DNA of 64,000 bases from Rotaria socialis (taxonomy: Eukaryota; Rotifera; Eurotatoria; Philodinida; Philodinidae): assembly GCA_905331475.1 (NCBI GenBank), contig CAJNYU010001144.1, positions 1 to 64,000 of the forward strand. Reading direction: 5' to 3'. The notes under the pieces are model-generated. The model did no database searches and had not been told where the DNA came from. It saw nothing but the letters and a program-made list of their open reading frames with translations. The first letter of the stretch is position 1. Every line of letters starts with the position of its first letter. The position numbers were made by a program, and so were the translations under genes. This document shows, in pieces, positions 10,557 to 21,400 of the stretch.

Positions 10557-11113
10557 TGTAACGAAATATTTTGTGGATTATTATTCTTTGGTTCTGGGTG
10601 AATTGGTAAATCAAAATATAACGTTACGGGTTTTGATGATATTTATTTTAATAACAATATGAGCACACACAGATAATAACAAGTTGACATAAAATTGATA
10701 AATAATTACAATGTGCACAATAATAATAAATGTTGAACGATAACCGTTTCACGATTCTAAATTGTAACTTCTACTTAATATTTCTAGCTGAGTAACTCTT
10801 TTCCTTAAACTATCTATATTACTCCTTCTCAATACTACCCCAGAAATTATCTATCTTGCTCTACTTCAAACACTCCTCTTCTATTCTACTATATCCCCGT
10901 TCTTTTATACTCTCGCTCTTCTCTCTTTCTCTATTTTCTTCTATATTTCTATTCATTACCATAAAAGGAAATTATAAACCAAATACAGAATAACTTAGGC
11001 CATTTCGATTATTTCATTGATTGACATAAACTCTTGATCCTATATTTATCATACTTGACCTGATGACGTGCAGATAATATCAAAAGGATATTCTTTCTTA
11101 TTATGACCTAACA
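10557..11113 (-). mobile_element. Solo-LTR-like unit
   Basis: Read on the minus strand, this 557-bp block starts TGTTAGGTCATAA and ends TTTCGTTACA. It has a TATAAAAG box at 10901-10908 (about 205 bp in) and AATAAA at 10642-10647 (about 470 bp in), the order expected for U3-R-U5 of an LTR retrotransposon. A purine-rich (minus strand) segment precedes the TATA box. No flanking target duplication could be matched and no gag/pol lies nearby, so it would be an old or rearranged solo LTR. Confidence 0.5.
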
Positions 11114-11296
11114 TTGCACTAATGCTTTTACGAACGTCGTAATATCTAATCGTTCTTGTCGACTACACTAATTATCCGTATAGAGAATAAAAAGAAATTC
11201 CATAATGGGGAAACGTAGATATCTGAATCAAGAGGGGTGCATCATTCATAAAAAGGTACACATGATTTTCTGAATATCTGAGAATATAGATTATTG

Positions 11297-11390
11297 GCAC
11301 ACCCTCACACTCAAATGAGACGCGCTCCTGAGCGTCTATATGTTTCGCTTTCGTAAACTATCATGCACACCCTTACACACACACAATGGG
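11297..11390. repeat. C-rich telomere-like repeats
   Basis: Two C-strand runs, GCACACCCTCACAC (11297-11310) and CACACCCTTACACACACACA (around 11366-11385), are degenerate versions of the ACACCC unit. Confidence 0.5.
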
Positions 11391-11513
11391 TATTAAATAT
11401 TCAAGTTACACGTTGTGTGAAAAAGAAAAAAGAATTAAAACAAAAATGTTATACTACTGATAAGACATAAGCATATATGACAAACCAAGTTAAAATTTTT
11501 TAGCAGATATTCA

Positions 11514-11690
11514 TTAACTTTGGTCTTGTAAAGTTGATAGTGTTCTCATGGAGGGCATCGTAATATTGACATTGGTGCCTACCGATTTCTTCGTTCGAAT
11601 GTAATACAGGAGAACGATACCCACAGCAATAATGATACCAATCATAATGAGAGTACCATACAAGGGTGTGGGTGTGGGTGTGGGTTCCAT
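11514..11690 (-). CDS. Small single-pass membrane ORF with Pro-Thr stalk
   Basis: 58 codons from ATG 11690: MEPTPTPTPLYG, then a transmembrane helix (GTLIMIGIIIAVGIVLLYY), a positively charged stop-transfer RTKK, and a polar tail ending TLSTLQDQS. The PTPTPTP stalk is encoded by the minus strand of the telomere-like repeat GGGTGTGGGTGTGGG. The frame continues open to 11741 through VSVWELLKIR, so this could be the last exon of a longer type I membrane protein; no ectodomain exon was found. The alternative frame gives only a His-Thr run. Confidence 0.4.
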   Translation of the reverse strand: MEPTPTPTPLYGTLIMIGIIIAVGIVLLYYIRTKKSVGTNVNITMPSMRTLSTLQDQS

Positions 11691-11757
11691 TCTTATCTTC
11701 AATAACTCCCACACCGACACCCCACCCTCAGCCACACCCACACACCCGCACCCTAAT
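11661..11757. repeat. Inverted pair of telomere-like repeats
   Basis: Plus strand GGGTGTGGGTGTGGGTGTGGG (11664-11684) is followed about 20 bp later by a C-rich run from CTCCCACACCG through CCACACCCACACACCC to about 11753. The G-rich arm is inside the membrane ORF. Confidence 0.8.
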
Positions 11758-11887
11758 AAATTCTGTTCGTTTAAGTGAAGATATTTGTTGATGATTAGTA
11801 TAATTGTTGATACTTATAAGTCATTCAGATGTCGCCTCATGACTCCAGTATCTAGCAACAAAAACAGAAACTAAGGATAAGAATGCA

Positions 11888-13384
11888 TCATTTTATTATT
11901 AATAAGTCTTGCCTTTGTTTAATATTGGATAACTTCAACCATTCAATGATACCTGGACATTCGACTTTCTTTAATAATTCAATAAAAGGTTTAAACTTCG
12001 TAAGAGTCATTTCTTCTTTGATAATAAACCATAAAACTTAAAGTAAAATACTCAAATACTTTTTTGTTTGATTTTCTAAATTTACACAATTTAGTTGGCC
12101 AATTATATTACCAATGTTTGCCACGATTTTAGTGGCAATTCGTTTTTCACGACTTGCCCGATGTAAATCACTATTTTGATGATTTTTTATACCTGCAAAA
12201 CCTTCAAGTAAAATATCATTCCTTTATAAAAATAAATCTCTACCATCCAATCCCTTGTGCTTCAGTTTCCAATAAGGTCTCACTACAAAAGCTCCTTTAT
12301 TTCTTTCAATTAAAGTTTTATCTCTTGCATATTCATCACAATCAACACATATTAATCCGTATCTATTATCGGTGCATACGGCTCGGAGCCATTGAAAATT
12401 CTTCGAAAACCATGCTCGACTTGGTTTAACTTGTTTTTGTTTATCGTCAGTATGCCAATTTATAGAAGGATGGTTTTTCCGTTGCGTATCAATAAACGTC
12501 ACTTCATTACTAGTAATAAACTTCACACCTTCAATATGTTTTGACATAATTAATGAACGGCTTGAAGTAAGTCGTCCAATATTTTTTGTTGATGCTGGTA
12601 TTGAAATTAAATTATTATCTGTTTCTTTGCCTTCGCTTTCTTTATCTTCTGCAATTGTTTCATAATGAAGCTGAATATCATTAAGTTGTACTCGGTTTGA
12701 ATTGTTCGATATTTCATCTAAAAAAAGAGAAAGGCGTGATTCCATAATTCTACTGATCAATAGGTTTTTCATACCATTTCCATTTCTAATAATTTCATTA
12801 ATCTGAAGCAAAATTTTACTACTTGAAGGTGTTGATACGATTAGATTGCATGATTCATGATTTGAACAAGGAATATCTAGATTGAAAAAAGTTTTATTTC
12901 TTTAATCTTTGTTTACTGGAGAAAAATTATAGAATATCATACCATTTTCATTTAAGCTTAAATAAGAATCAGATATAATTGGTAAAGGTTCAAGTTCAAT
13001 ATAATTTATTGGTGTATCAAGATGCGTATTTTGAGAATCAATTTCCATCAATTGAGATTGATTAACCTGATTATCAACATTAGCTGCTTGTGTGTTCTCA
13101 TTGGTAATCGTAGATTTTACTAATACAAACTTTTTCATGGAAAATAATGTATTTATTGGCATTGAATTTGGGTTTTCACTATTTGTTGTTGTATCTAATG
13201 TTACTGTACTTAAATTTGACTGCTTTATATTTCTTTTCAACTCATAATATTTGCAATCAATCGCTGTTTGTGACATGGCATGAAATTGTCGACAATGATC
13301 TTTCCAGTTTTTTAGAAGCATTGATTTTCCACAAATAGGACACTTTACTGTACAACTAGTTGCATGAACTATTTTTGAAATCAT
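11888..13384 (-). pseudogene. hAT-transposase-like zinc-finger gene, broken
   Basis: Three exons: 13384-12943, 12876-12244 and 12192 onward; phases agree at both junctions (introns of 66 and 51 nt). Exon 1 has a C2H2-like finger, CPICGK...HCRQFH. Exon 2 ends in a BED/TTF-like finger region, WFSKNFQWLRAV then GLICVDCDEY, and exon 3 supplies the histidines (NHQNSDLHRAS). An in-frame TAA at 12040-12038 interrupts the frame, yet similarity continues behind it (LWFIIKEEMTLTKFKPFIEL), as in hAT-type transposases and their domesticated relatives. The frame ends at 11888 and the catalytic RNase-H-like and dimerisation regions are absent. An alternative GT-AG excision of the stop exists but needs a weaker donor. 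ATG 13384 lies 12 bases after an acceptor (TTTCAG). Confidence 0.6.
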
Positions 13385-13785
13385 ATTTAAAAAAATCTGA
13401 AATGATTTCACATATAAATATCACCCCATGCTACTCAGTTTTCGTCAAAGCCAACGGTTATCACCACTTCGATGCGGTTTCTCTACGTTTATCATTTTTT
13501 TTCATGTTTTTTTTCTAACTCAATCTGTTTAGTATATACATAGTCATTGCAGTTCAAAAAAAAATTGAATAAGTATTCCATAGTGCATTCTCTAACTAAT
13601 ATAGCATATGATTAATTTTCCTGTTGGTTATTCATTAGCGAACAACTAATTTTATGGCGCCACCTTTAATAAAATTCAACATTCGGAAACTAAGTGATTA
13701 TAGTGAATATATCAGATATCTACAGCTTCGACGACATGGGACTGCGTATCAAATAGACAGATTCAGAACGCCCATCAACAGCGGT

Positions 13786-14010
13786 GAAGTTTCTGGCAGA
13801 AATAGCAAATAGCAAGGCTAGACTTTCTGCCAGAAGTAAAAACTATACTGAATAGACTTTCTGTCAGAAATTACAAATAGACTGAATAGACTTCCTCGCA
13901 GAAATAAAATAACAAATAGAGTGAGTGGACTTTCTGACAGAAATAAATAGAATGGCTAGATTTTTCGACAGAAGTGAAAGGTAGAAATTACAGATTTTCT
14001 GGCACAAATA
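13786..14010. repeat. Degenerate tandem array with palindromic core
   Basis: About seven copies, spaced some 30-45 bp, of a word close to AGACTTTCTGNCAGAAATA. Each core TTTCTGNCAGAAA is an imperfect palindrome. Spacers are variable and contain AAATAG words. Confidence 0.7.
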
Positions 14011-14156
14011 GAAAATGAAACAGCGGAGTCACAAACAGAAACGAATAACTGCCGAACGAGAATGTTCATTTAACAACGGAGTGCATAAATCAACACTTGT
14101 ACTAGAAAAGAAACATCGTAATTGACGGTACACAAACGTACTGTAATCAAGACTTT

Positions 14157-14180
14157 NGCCCCCCCACAGCCCCCCCCCCT
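14157..14180. other. Ambiguous base with C homopolymers
   Basis: A single N at 14157 is followed by runs of seven and nine or more C. This marks a weak point in the assembly. The flanking 14011-14660 shows no gene. Confidence 0.8.
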
Positions 14181-14669
14181 AATCGGGATCCCTGCATATC
14201 ATGATGATTGTCAGAGCCGTTTTTTTTTGCATCTATTAATTTATGTACTATCGAGATCTAACAGAGGGCACTACTTTCACAGCAATTGGAAAAAATAGAA
14301 CACCATTATAAGTTACCATTCTCTATTGGAAGTTCCAAAGTTCGCAATAAAACCAATAGAACTCGACAAGGCGTCTATCACTAGATGTAGAAAATATATA
14401 GGAGATTTTCCACTACTATTTTCTATGTAAACCATTTTCTGGGTTAAAGTTTTAGGGTCTTCATAAGGAAAATAGAATTTTCAAGTCATGCATAAGTTCG
14501 TGAATATATTGAAGACAAAAATCATAACCAAATCCAACGTAGGCAAATATCATATTATCTCTAGTACATAAATAAATTCAATCATTAAAATGCACTTGCT
14601 CAATTGATACTCGCATCTTTTAATTCAAACTATTGTTGTCTACAAATCAGCGGTTAGTCTTTTAGGTTA

Positions 14670-14960
14670 CCCAGGTCAAACAGTACGGCCCGTATACAGC
14701 CGTTTACGGTTACTTTACGACTATTTTCCGGGCGAAAGTTTGCCTTAATATCTGGCGCAGTAATACGAACCGTATGGTCATGAGAGTACGGAGCACAAGC
14801 AGCCGTAAACCATGAAAATTCAGTCCTGTTTACGGTGCCGTATTACTGTACCAGGTATTACGGGCAAATACAGCCTATTTACTGCCGTAAATATACCGTT
14901 TTGACATCGTTTACCGTCGATAAACAAACCGTAAACGAGTCCGTTTTGATCAACCTGCGT
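14670..14960. repeat. GC-rich element rich in TTTACGG/CCGTAAA
   Basis: At least five copies of TTTACGG or its complement alternate in orientation (near 14700, 14799, 14829, 14886, 14930). The ends, CAGGTCAAACAGTACGG at the left and, complemented, CAGGTTGATCAAAACGG at the right, look like imperfect terminal inverted repeats. No coding frame is seen. It is probably a non-autonomous element. Confidence 0.5.
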
Positions 14961-15359
14961 TGGATGTCTGCCACATTTATCATACTTATTTATCTTCTAA
15001 AGTACGATTTCACAAACATTTGCTAAAATGAAAATAAATCGAGTATCGTCGAATGATGAAATCGTCAAGAAACATATTTTTTGAAATAAATAGTGAAGCA
15101 GTAATGCGTAAAGCACTCGGAATCTTTTCTTGCAAGTATAATAAATGTTCCATGAGAACGTACGGCCGTCAACAAACAATATATTCTATAGATGACAATA
15201 TATTTGGTTCTTTTCTTTCTCTCCTCGTGCTACAGTACAAACGGAGTAGTTTGTTTTGTTTCTTTCTATAGAGGCAAAAAACAGTGTGTGTTGAATACAT
15301 TTCGTTTTTTTTTCCTTTTACTTTTAGTCTAGTGTAAACATTGAGAAAAAGTGAGGTAA

Positions 15360-15387
15360 TTCATTCATTCACTCATTCATTCATCAT
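15360..15387. repeat. ATTC microsatellite in 5' leader
   Basis: Imperfect (ATTC)n immediately upstream of the SLC35G-like start codon. Confidence 0.7.
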
Positions 15388-15394
15388 TGAAATT

Positions 15395-16537
15395 ATGGTA
15401 AGTTTATCTCTCTTCGTTTTATAATGCCTAGAATATATATAACTACATTGATTAACATAGGCTGAAAAACACGAACAAATTCCTCTTCAAATAATACTAA
15501 CTGATGTTGTACCGGCAGCAAATGAAAAATCGTCGTCATCTATTTTTATAACTATATGGCATGGAATACGTGAACATTCGGGAGTTTGGTATATGTTAAC
15601 AGGAAATTTCATATTTGCTTGTTGTACGTTCGCATTAAAATTGATTCCAGCTGATATGTTTGATATAATGATCATGCGATTTTCAATACAATCAGTTTTA
15701 TTTGGTTTGTATGCTACTTTTTATAAAAAGTATAATTTATTCGATACGAATGGACAACCTCTTGCTTGTGCAATGAATATATTGATGTCGAGTGGCACCA
15801 ATTTAACATATTTAGTAGCATTTTATTTTCTTCCATTGTCAGATTTAAATGCTATTAAATATACATATATTGTTTGGGCAGCAATCTTATCAATTATAGT
15901 TTTTAAAGATCGCATTAAACTAATTAATGCTTTTGCATTGATATTGACGATCACTGGATTGATGCTCGCTACGAAACCTCAAGCTTTATTGAAAATTTTC
16001 AATCATCTACTTAATCAATCAATACTAAATTCAACAATATTAAATTCTTCAACTACAATGATCTCTTCTACAGTTACAATCTCAACCTACTATTATCTAG
16101 GAATTACTTTAGCTTTTATATCCTCATTAACGAAGGCTACACAAATGATTGCACGAAAACAATTAGTTAAAACAAAACAACCATATTCTGTTATGAATTT
16201 TCATTTTACAGCATTTGCTTTGATTATTGCATTGATTTATAGTATTACTCGACGATTTTGGCAACCAGAGCCATATCCATGGAAATGGATGTTTACATTT
16301 GGTGTTGTTATTGGACTTTTTCATTTAGTAACAAATACATTCTATGCTAAAGCATTAAAACGAGAAAGTGTACAGCTATTATCAATACTTGGCACACTTG
16401 ATATAGTTCATGCGTGCATATTACAATATATATTTTTACAATTGACAAGACCTTTTATGTTTTATATTGGAGCTACTTTGATTGTTTTATCAGCAGTTAT
16501 ACTTTCAGTAGATTCTTACATGACGGCTAAGACATGA
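15395..16537 (+). CDS. SLC35G-like drug/metabolite transporter
   Basis: Two exons, 15395-15397 and 15461-16537, give 359 residues. Exon 1 contributes only the ATG, followed directly by GTAAGT; exon 2 continues AEKHEQIPLQ. After a 50-residue hydrophilic N-terminus there are about ten hydrophobic helices in two EamA-type halves, separated by a loop rich in Asn, Ser and Thr near residue 190. Features typical of the SLC35G/EamA group are the paired halves with AIKYTYIVWAAILSIIVFKD at the end of the first and LSILGTLDIVHACILQYIFL in the second. It should be a multipass transporter; the substrate is unknown. AATAAA follows at 16606. Decayed pieces of a second copy lie at 18118-18262. Confidence 0.85.
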
Positions 16538-16605
16538 ACAAAAGAAAAATGAAAAGAATCATATTTTATTTAAACATGTACATATATATATTTTTTTCAA
16601 CGTGT

Positions 16606-16611
16606 AATAAA
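16606..16611 (+). terminator. Poly(A) signal of the SLC35G-like gene
   Basis: AATAAA 69 bp after the stop codon. Confidence 0.6.
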
Positions 16612-16779
16612 TACACAAAAAATAGATGTACTATATTTGATGACTAATCTACTGATAGAATATATAATTAGTGCTGAATAATTAAAAAACAACAAATGTT
16701 TATATATTAATTCTATCGGTATTATAATTCATCTAATTAGAATCTCTAGTTCATTCTTTCTTAAATTTATTATCGTAGT

Positions 16780-16826
16780 TGAATCATATCTATACATCAT
16801 TTCCTATAATTCGTGAACTAAACACT
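16780..16826 (-). pseudogene. Decayed HEXD exon 6 copy
   Basis: About 47 bases match HEXD exon 6 and its splice acceptor (18780-18834) closely: GAATCATAT, CATCATTTC, TATAATTC and CTAAACA occur in the same order and spacing. The rest of the exon is gone. It lies 240 bp downstream of the intact SLC35G-like gene, the same side and orientation as real HEXD relative to the decayed SLC35G copy. Confidence 0.75.
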
Positions 16827-16836
16827 GCAGAATCAT

Positions 16837-17047
16837 TACCCAGATCGATGGTTCTAGCTACCGAATACTGTAGGAACCTGCTAAAAAGATGAGGAAAACT
16901 CACCGTATCTCACAGGAAAACATAGGGAGTCGCTGAGATCCACCGGAAAACAATCCAAAAAACTCCATCCGGAATACTGCTTCCACCTTCCACTATTCAG
17001 TGGTTTCCCATGTTTTCCGCCGTATCATCACCGTCTAGATCTGGGTA
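16837..17047. mobile_element. TA-flanked MITE (Tc1/mariner-like)
   Basis: Termini CCCAGATC (16839) and GATCTGGG (ending 17045) are perfect inverted repeats, each bordered by TA (16837-16838, 17046-17047). Further in, GGAAAACATAGG is mirrored by CCCATGTTTTCC, and CACCGTATC by GTATCATCACCG. The 207-bp unit has no coding frame. Confidence 0.65.
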
Positions 17048-17199
17048 GTTGATGATACTGAAGCAAATTTATAATTAGAATTAGTGTACATGCTTAAAGT
17101 ATAGGCTTATATTTGTTTGAAATATGACTTTTCACTATCCAGATCAAAGAAGCACGGTTGGATACTCAGTTTTTTGACCGATTTATTACCATGCTTAAC

Positions 17200-17519
17200 T
17201 GTTTACCACGTGATAAAATGCAGCAGTAATACAGTGCATACCAAAACGCCAACTTGCTGCTATTAACGGGCCCAATTGATATGAAACGACGGTATATGTT
17301 AACGTTCTTGGCCGTATACTATTATATTTGGTCATCGTAATGCTCGACCTGGGTATCTTTATATCTGTTTTGTTTTCAGTCATATTCGACTTGATACGAA
17401 CTTATGCAATGGAATCAGATTCTACAGATCAATGGGTTTTTAGTGGAGCTTTATTGTTCCTTTTAGGATTAATAACTCAGGTACTTATTTATTTTAAAGG
17501 GTCGCAGGGTTATAAATAA
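17200..17519 (+). other. Possible exon remnants with hydrophobic helices
   Basis: Two short frames look coding. One around 17240-17340 reads ANLLLLTGPIDMKRRYMLTF. The other starts after an acceptor (TTTTCAG, 17380) and reads IFDLIRTYAMESDSTDQW then VFSGALLFLLGLITQ up to a donor CAG|GTACTT near 17480. Both contain membrane-helix-like stretches. I could not join them in phase and do not recognise the family; they may be remains of a small multipass protein. Confidence 0.3.
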
Positions 17520-18117
17520 AATAATGTATTTGTGATAGCTTGAATGGACTGTGTCATGTACTTATTTTTGTTATTCTATCGATTGTCTAGATTCCTTTCT
17601 TTTTAGAAAAAAGTATTTAATGAATCTTACGTTCATCAGCACCATACTATGGCGCTTCATCTAATGATCTTCTTCATTCATAAATGTCCAGAGGCAGCAA
17701 TAATCGAAACCAGGTGAATCGTCTGAATAGTTAGCCATGTGTCATGTAATAGATAATGAAATTAATTATACAAATAGAGCAACAACGCTACCGTAAATTG
17801 CCGAAGTCTTGTAATTATAAAGGAACACCAGCCAACAAATAGGATTTCTTCACAGAATTCTTATCAGCGATATTTATTAAAATAAGACGTCACTATGACT
17901 AATCAGGTGATGCACCAATCGATTATCGGCTTCAGATCAGATCTATCCATAGATCAGCATCAGTCGTGCTAATAGTGTTGAGGTAGACGTAGAATTACGA
18001 GAACCTCGGAAATAGTTTCCAATAATGGTTTCGATTCGATTTCAAGACGAGTTGAAAGTACGGTCTTTCGAGCATTCATTAGAAAACTGATATCTTATCT
18101 ATTCTATTATTTTTTTT

Positions 18118-18262
18118 CTAAAGATCGTTTCAAACTATTCAACGCTTCTGCGTTCATATTGACGATCAAGCGGTGCTCACATTTGGTGTTGTTATTGAAC
18201 TTTGCAAAATTAAAAACAAATACATTCTATATGCTAGAGCATGAAAACGGGAAAGTCTACAA
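18118..18262 (+). pseudogene. Decayed SLC35G-like copy with internal deletion
   Basis: 18118-18172 matches 15904-15955 of the intact gene (AAAGATCG...CATATTGACGATCA), then the text jumps to the equivalent of 16290-16375 (ACATTTGGTGTTGTTATTG, ACAAATACATTCTAT, AAAACG-GAAAGT). About 330 bases of the source are missing and the frame is broken. The flanking 17520-18117 holds no gene. Confidence 0.8.
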
Positions 18263-18408
18263 GACCTTTTTTTATTTCTTATAGTCTTATAAATTCTTAA
18301 TTAAACTAAAGAACCATACTAATTTATGGTTCACGTACAATTTAAATTCTATTTCACAAAAAGTGACTAGAATATATAATTCTTCGTTTTCTTATACACA
18401 AAAAAAAT

Positions 18409-21400
18409 TTATTTAAGTAATGGTGAAAAATTAACAGCTGTAAAATTTCGTCGTTTAACAACAATGAATGCAGTATTGTTAGGTAGTGGACGTTGTGACC
18501 ATGATAATTGTGTTTTTAATTTACGTTCAATAAAATTCGTACGATATTGAACTTCTTTGAATTTTCTCATAAAATATGTTTGTAACCACTCTGACCCAAT
18601 GTCAACTGTAAAAAAATTAAAAGAAACACGCTGAAAAGCATTTATAAAATAAATCATTTGATCTTCTAAATAGATTAATCGTTGTAAACATTCTTGACTA
18701 CGTTTATAATGGATATAATTTTGACGAATATGAATATCTGTTACAAATGAACGTACAAATGACATTGTTTCATCATATAGACGAAGTATAGAATCATATT
18801 GATGCATCATTTCATATAATTCATGACCTAAACAGTAAAGAGACATCAGTAAAAAGCATTATTAAGATTTAGAATATAAAAGTCGACTGTTGTTTCTATA
18901 TAGAATTTAATTTTTAAATAAACAATGCATTTTACCTGGAAATGAACAAGATACAAAAGTAGTAAACATCGGTTTTTCCCATAATGGTATTTGATTACAT
19001 CCTAATAATGTCGTCGAAATAGTTACATTTTTATCGTCGTTTATATGTCCAAAAACAATTGTTTGTAACACATATGCAAGAGATGGTATGGATGATGGTA
19101 GAAGTTCGCACAAAGAAAGCATATGATCATATCGAGACCAACCGGTTATGGCAATACCCGAGAAATTAACTCTATGCCGACTTGATGCAATGTACATTGT
19201 TTCAAGCCATGTTTGTTGATTCCGTTGGTGATGACCAATATAACTCATTGTTGTTATTTCACCTGATGAACCTTTAAATGAACTAGCTACCCAGACTTCA
19301 CGAAAGACTGAAAATCTATATAAAGAGAAAAGTTTAGTTGAAAATAACTTCTCGATTACTACATCTTATGAGGTAGAATCATATATATATATATATATAT
19401 AATAGTCTTACCTCATCCAGAATCCATCATCAAACCAAGGTTTAACATCATCAACATAGGCCCATACCATAGGTATAATAAGTTCATTTAATTCCGTAAT
19501 CTATCAAATAAAACGAACGTATTGATGTGTATTGAATATACATACTTTAGATATACAAACAGTAATCATGATAGCACTATAATGCCTTGTATAGATTACT
19601 CAGAAGAGAATTTCTCTACAGTTCAGAGTACAGGTAGTATTCTGTAGCTTTATAAAAATGTTATTTATATCTTGACTTCTAGAATTAATTATTTATATCA
19701 TGTTACAATTGATCTCACAAGCAAAGCCAAACAACAGGAAAACAAAATCTAGTTCAGCATAATTAATTCTCGTTTAGACCTACAATTTAGTACAAATATT
19801 AACGAGAGCAAAAAAAGTATTTCTTTATCTAGATCAAACAAAAGTGAACAAAGTTGATTGCAAGTCCAATACAATTATACCAATTGAAAAAGGCTAACAT
19901 ATAATAGTGAACTCTTTGAACTTTCAGAATATTTATAGAGAGAAACAAAGTAAAAGAAATTCATTAAAGCCTTATATCAGACACTGCAGTGCTATCACTA
20001 TTAAGTTTGGCACAATCAAATTAGAATCATAACTCACGTTATTATAACCTGAGTTGGCTAATTGTGAGAGCATATCATGCCATATAAATAATTTAATATC
20101 TGGACGTTTTGATTTAATATATTTAGCAACACGAGTAACATGTCTAGAAATTAAAAAATATAAATTTAAATAATCACATAAAGTTTAAAGCTTTTGAAAT
20201 GTTAAACTAGTTAATAGAACGTTTGATGTGTCTATCGTTAGCTATCTATTAAATGGCAATTAGATAGATAGTGTCAGTTTGATTCTCTAAAAAACCATGA
20301 CGACGTTTTTATTCTGATATTCGCAGTTTTAGGCTATTTCTTTTATCGTGAGTTTCACATTAAAGATAGTCAATAAAAGTTACACGAATGAAACGAATCT
20401 ATAGCTTTACTATATACATGTGATACGCGGACAGTAGAGATATCCAAAGCCTATGTCGAGCAGTGAGTTAATTTATTCGAATGGAAACAAAAGAAATACG
20501 AAGATGAATTGTGAAAGAAAAAAATATTTTAAATGACTGATTTAGCTTGAGTTCTGCTAGCTCGATTTCAATGCATGATCAGCTACGTCTATGCAAAGAG
20601 ATATTCACGTTCTGATAAAAATGATGATTTTGACATTCTTTATAAAACAAAACTATACCTGATAAAAAGATCAGCATCATCATGAAAATTTAGATAAGCA
20701 CATTGAGGATGAACAAGACGATAATAAACTTCATCACAACCCATATGAAAATATGAAATAAATGGATGAAGAGATAACATTTGATCAATCATTTCTAAAG
20801 AAACAGAACTTCATATAAAATTTGAATCCAACCAGAAAAACTCCTATAGCTTAATGCTTCTGAAAATAACTGTTTGATTCTTTATAATTGATCGAGATGA
20901 ATTCCTATTCAATTTTACAACAATCTTCACATCTGCATCTTTCTGATTCTATAACACCATTTACAAAATCGAATAAAATCTTTTGACAAACAATATAATC
21001 GCTATCTTATTATAGTATTTAATCTTCTTGTCGGCGTGTCTTTAGTTAAGCATTTTGCTTCTCTTTTTCTAATAAACTAATGTGTATATCATAAATTGAC
21101 AAGCTCATATATATATAAATAAATATTTATTGAACATACCAAATATTAATTTATAACTTTCTTCAAGGCATGGTGTTATAACTTGTGGATATCGCTTGTC
21201 TTCACGTAGATGTATAAATTCTTTTAATTTAAGTACATATTCAAGATGACCATAAACTTGAAGTAATGGCATTATCTTTAAACCATTCATATCAGCTAAT
21301 TGTAATATGAGTTGAATATCATGCTTTGAATAGGCAAGACCATGTTTTATTATAGCTAAATGATTAACAAAAGGAAACATATCTTCATATTCAATAAGTA

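Noticed and set aside
11500..11712. Frame with a His-Thr run over the telomere-like repeat
   Set aside because: Alternative frame of the same repeat; it lacks the membrane helix and has no other coding sign.
13786..14010. Repeat-spacer array reminiscent of CRISPR
   Set aside because: Repeats are degenerate and spacers irregular in a spliced-gene eukaryotic context; no cas genes.
15487..15675. Minus-strand frame opposite the transporter exon
   Set aside because: Antisense shadow of a verified coding exon.
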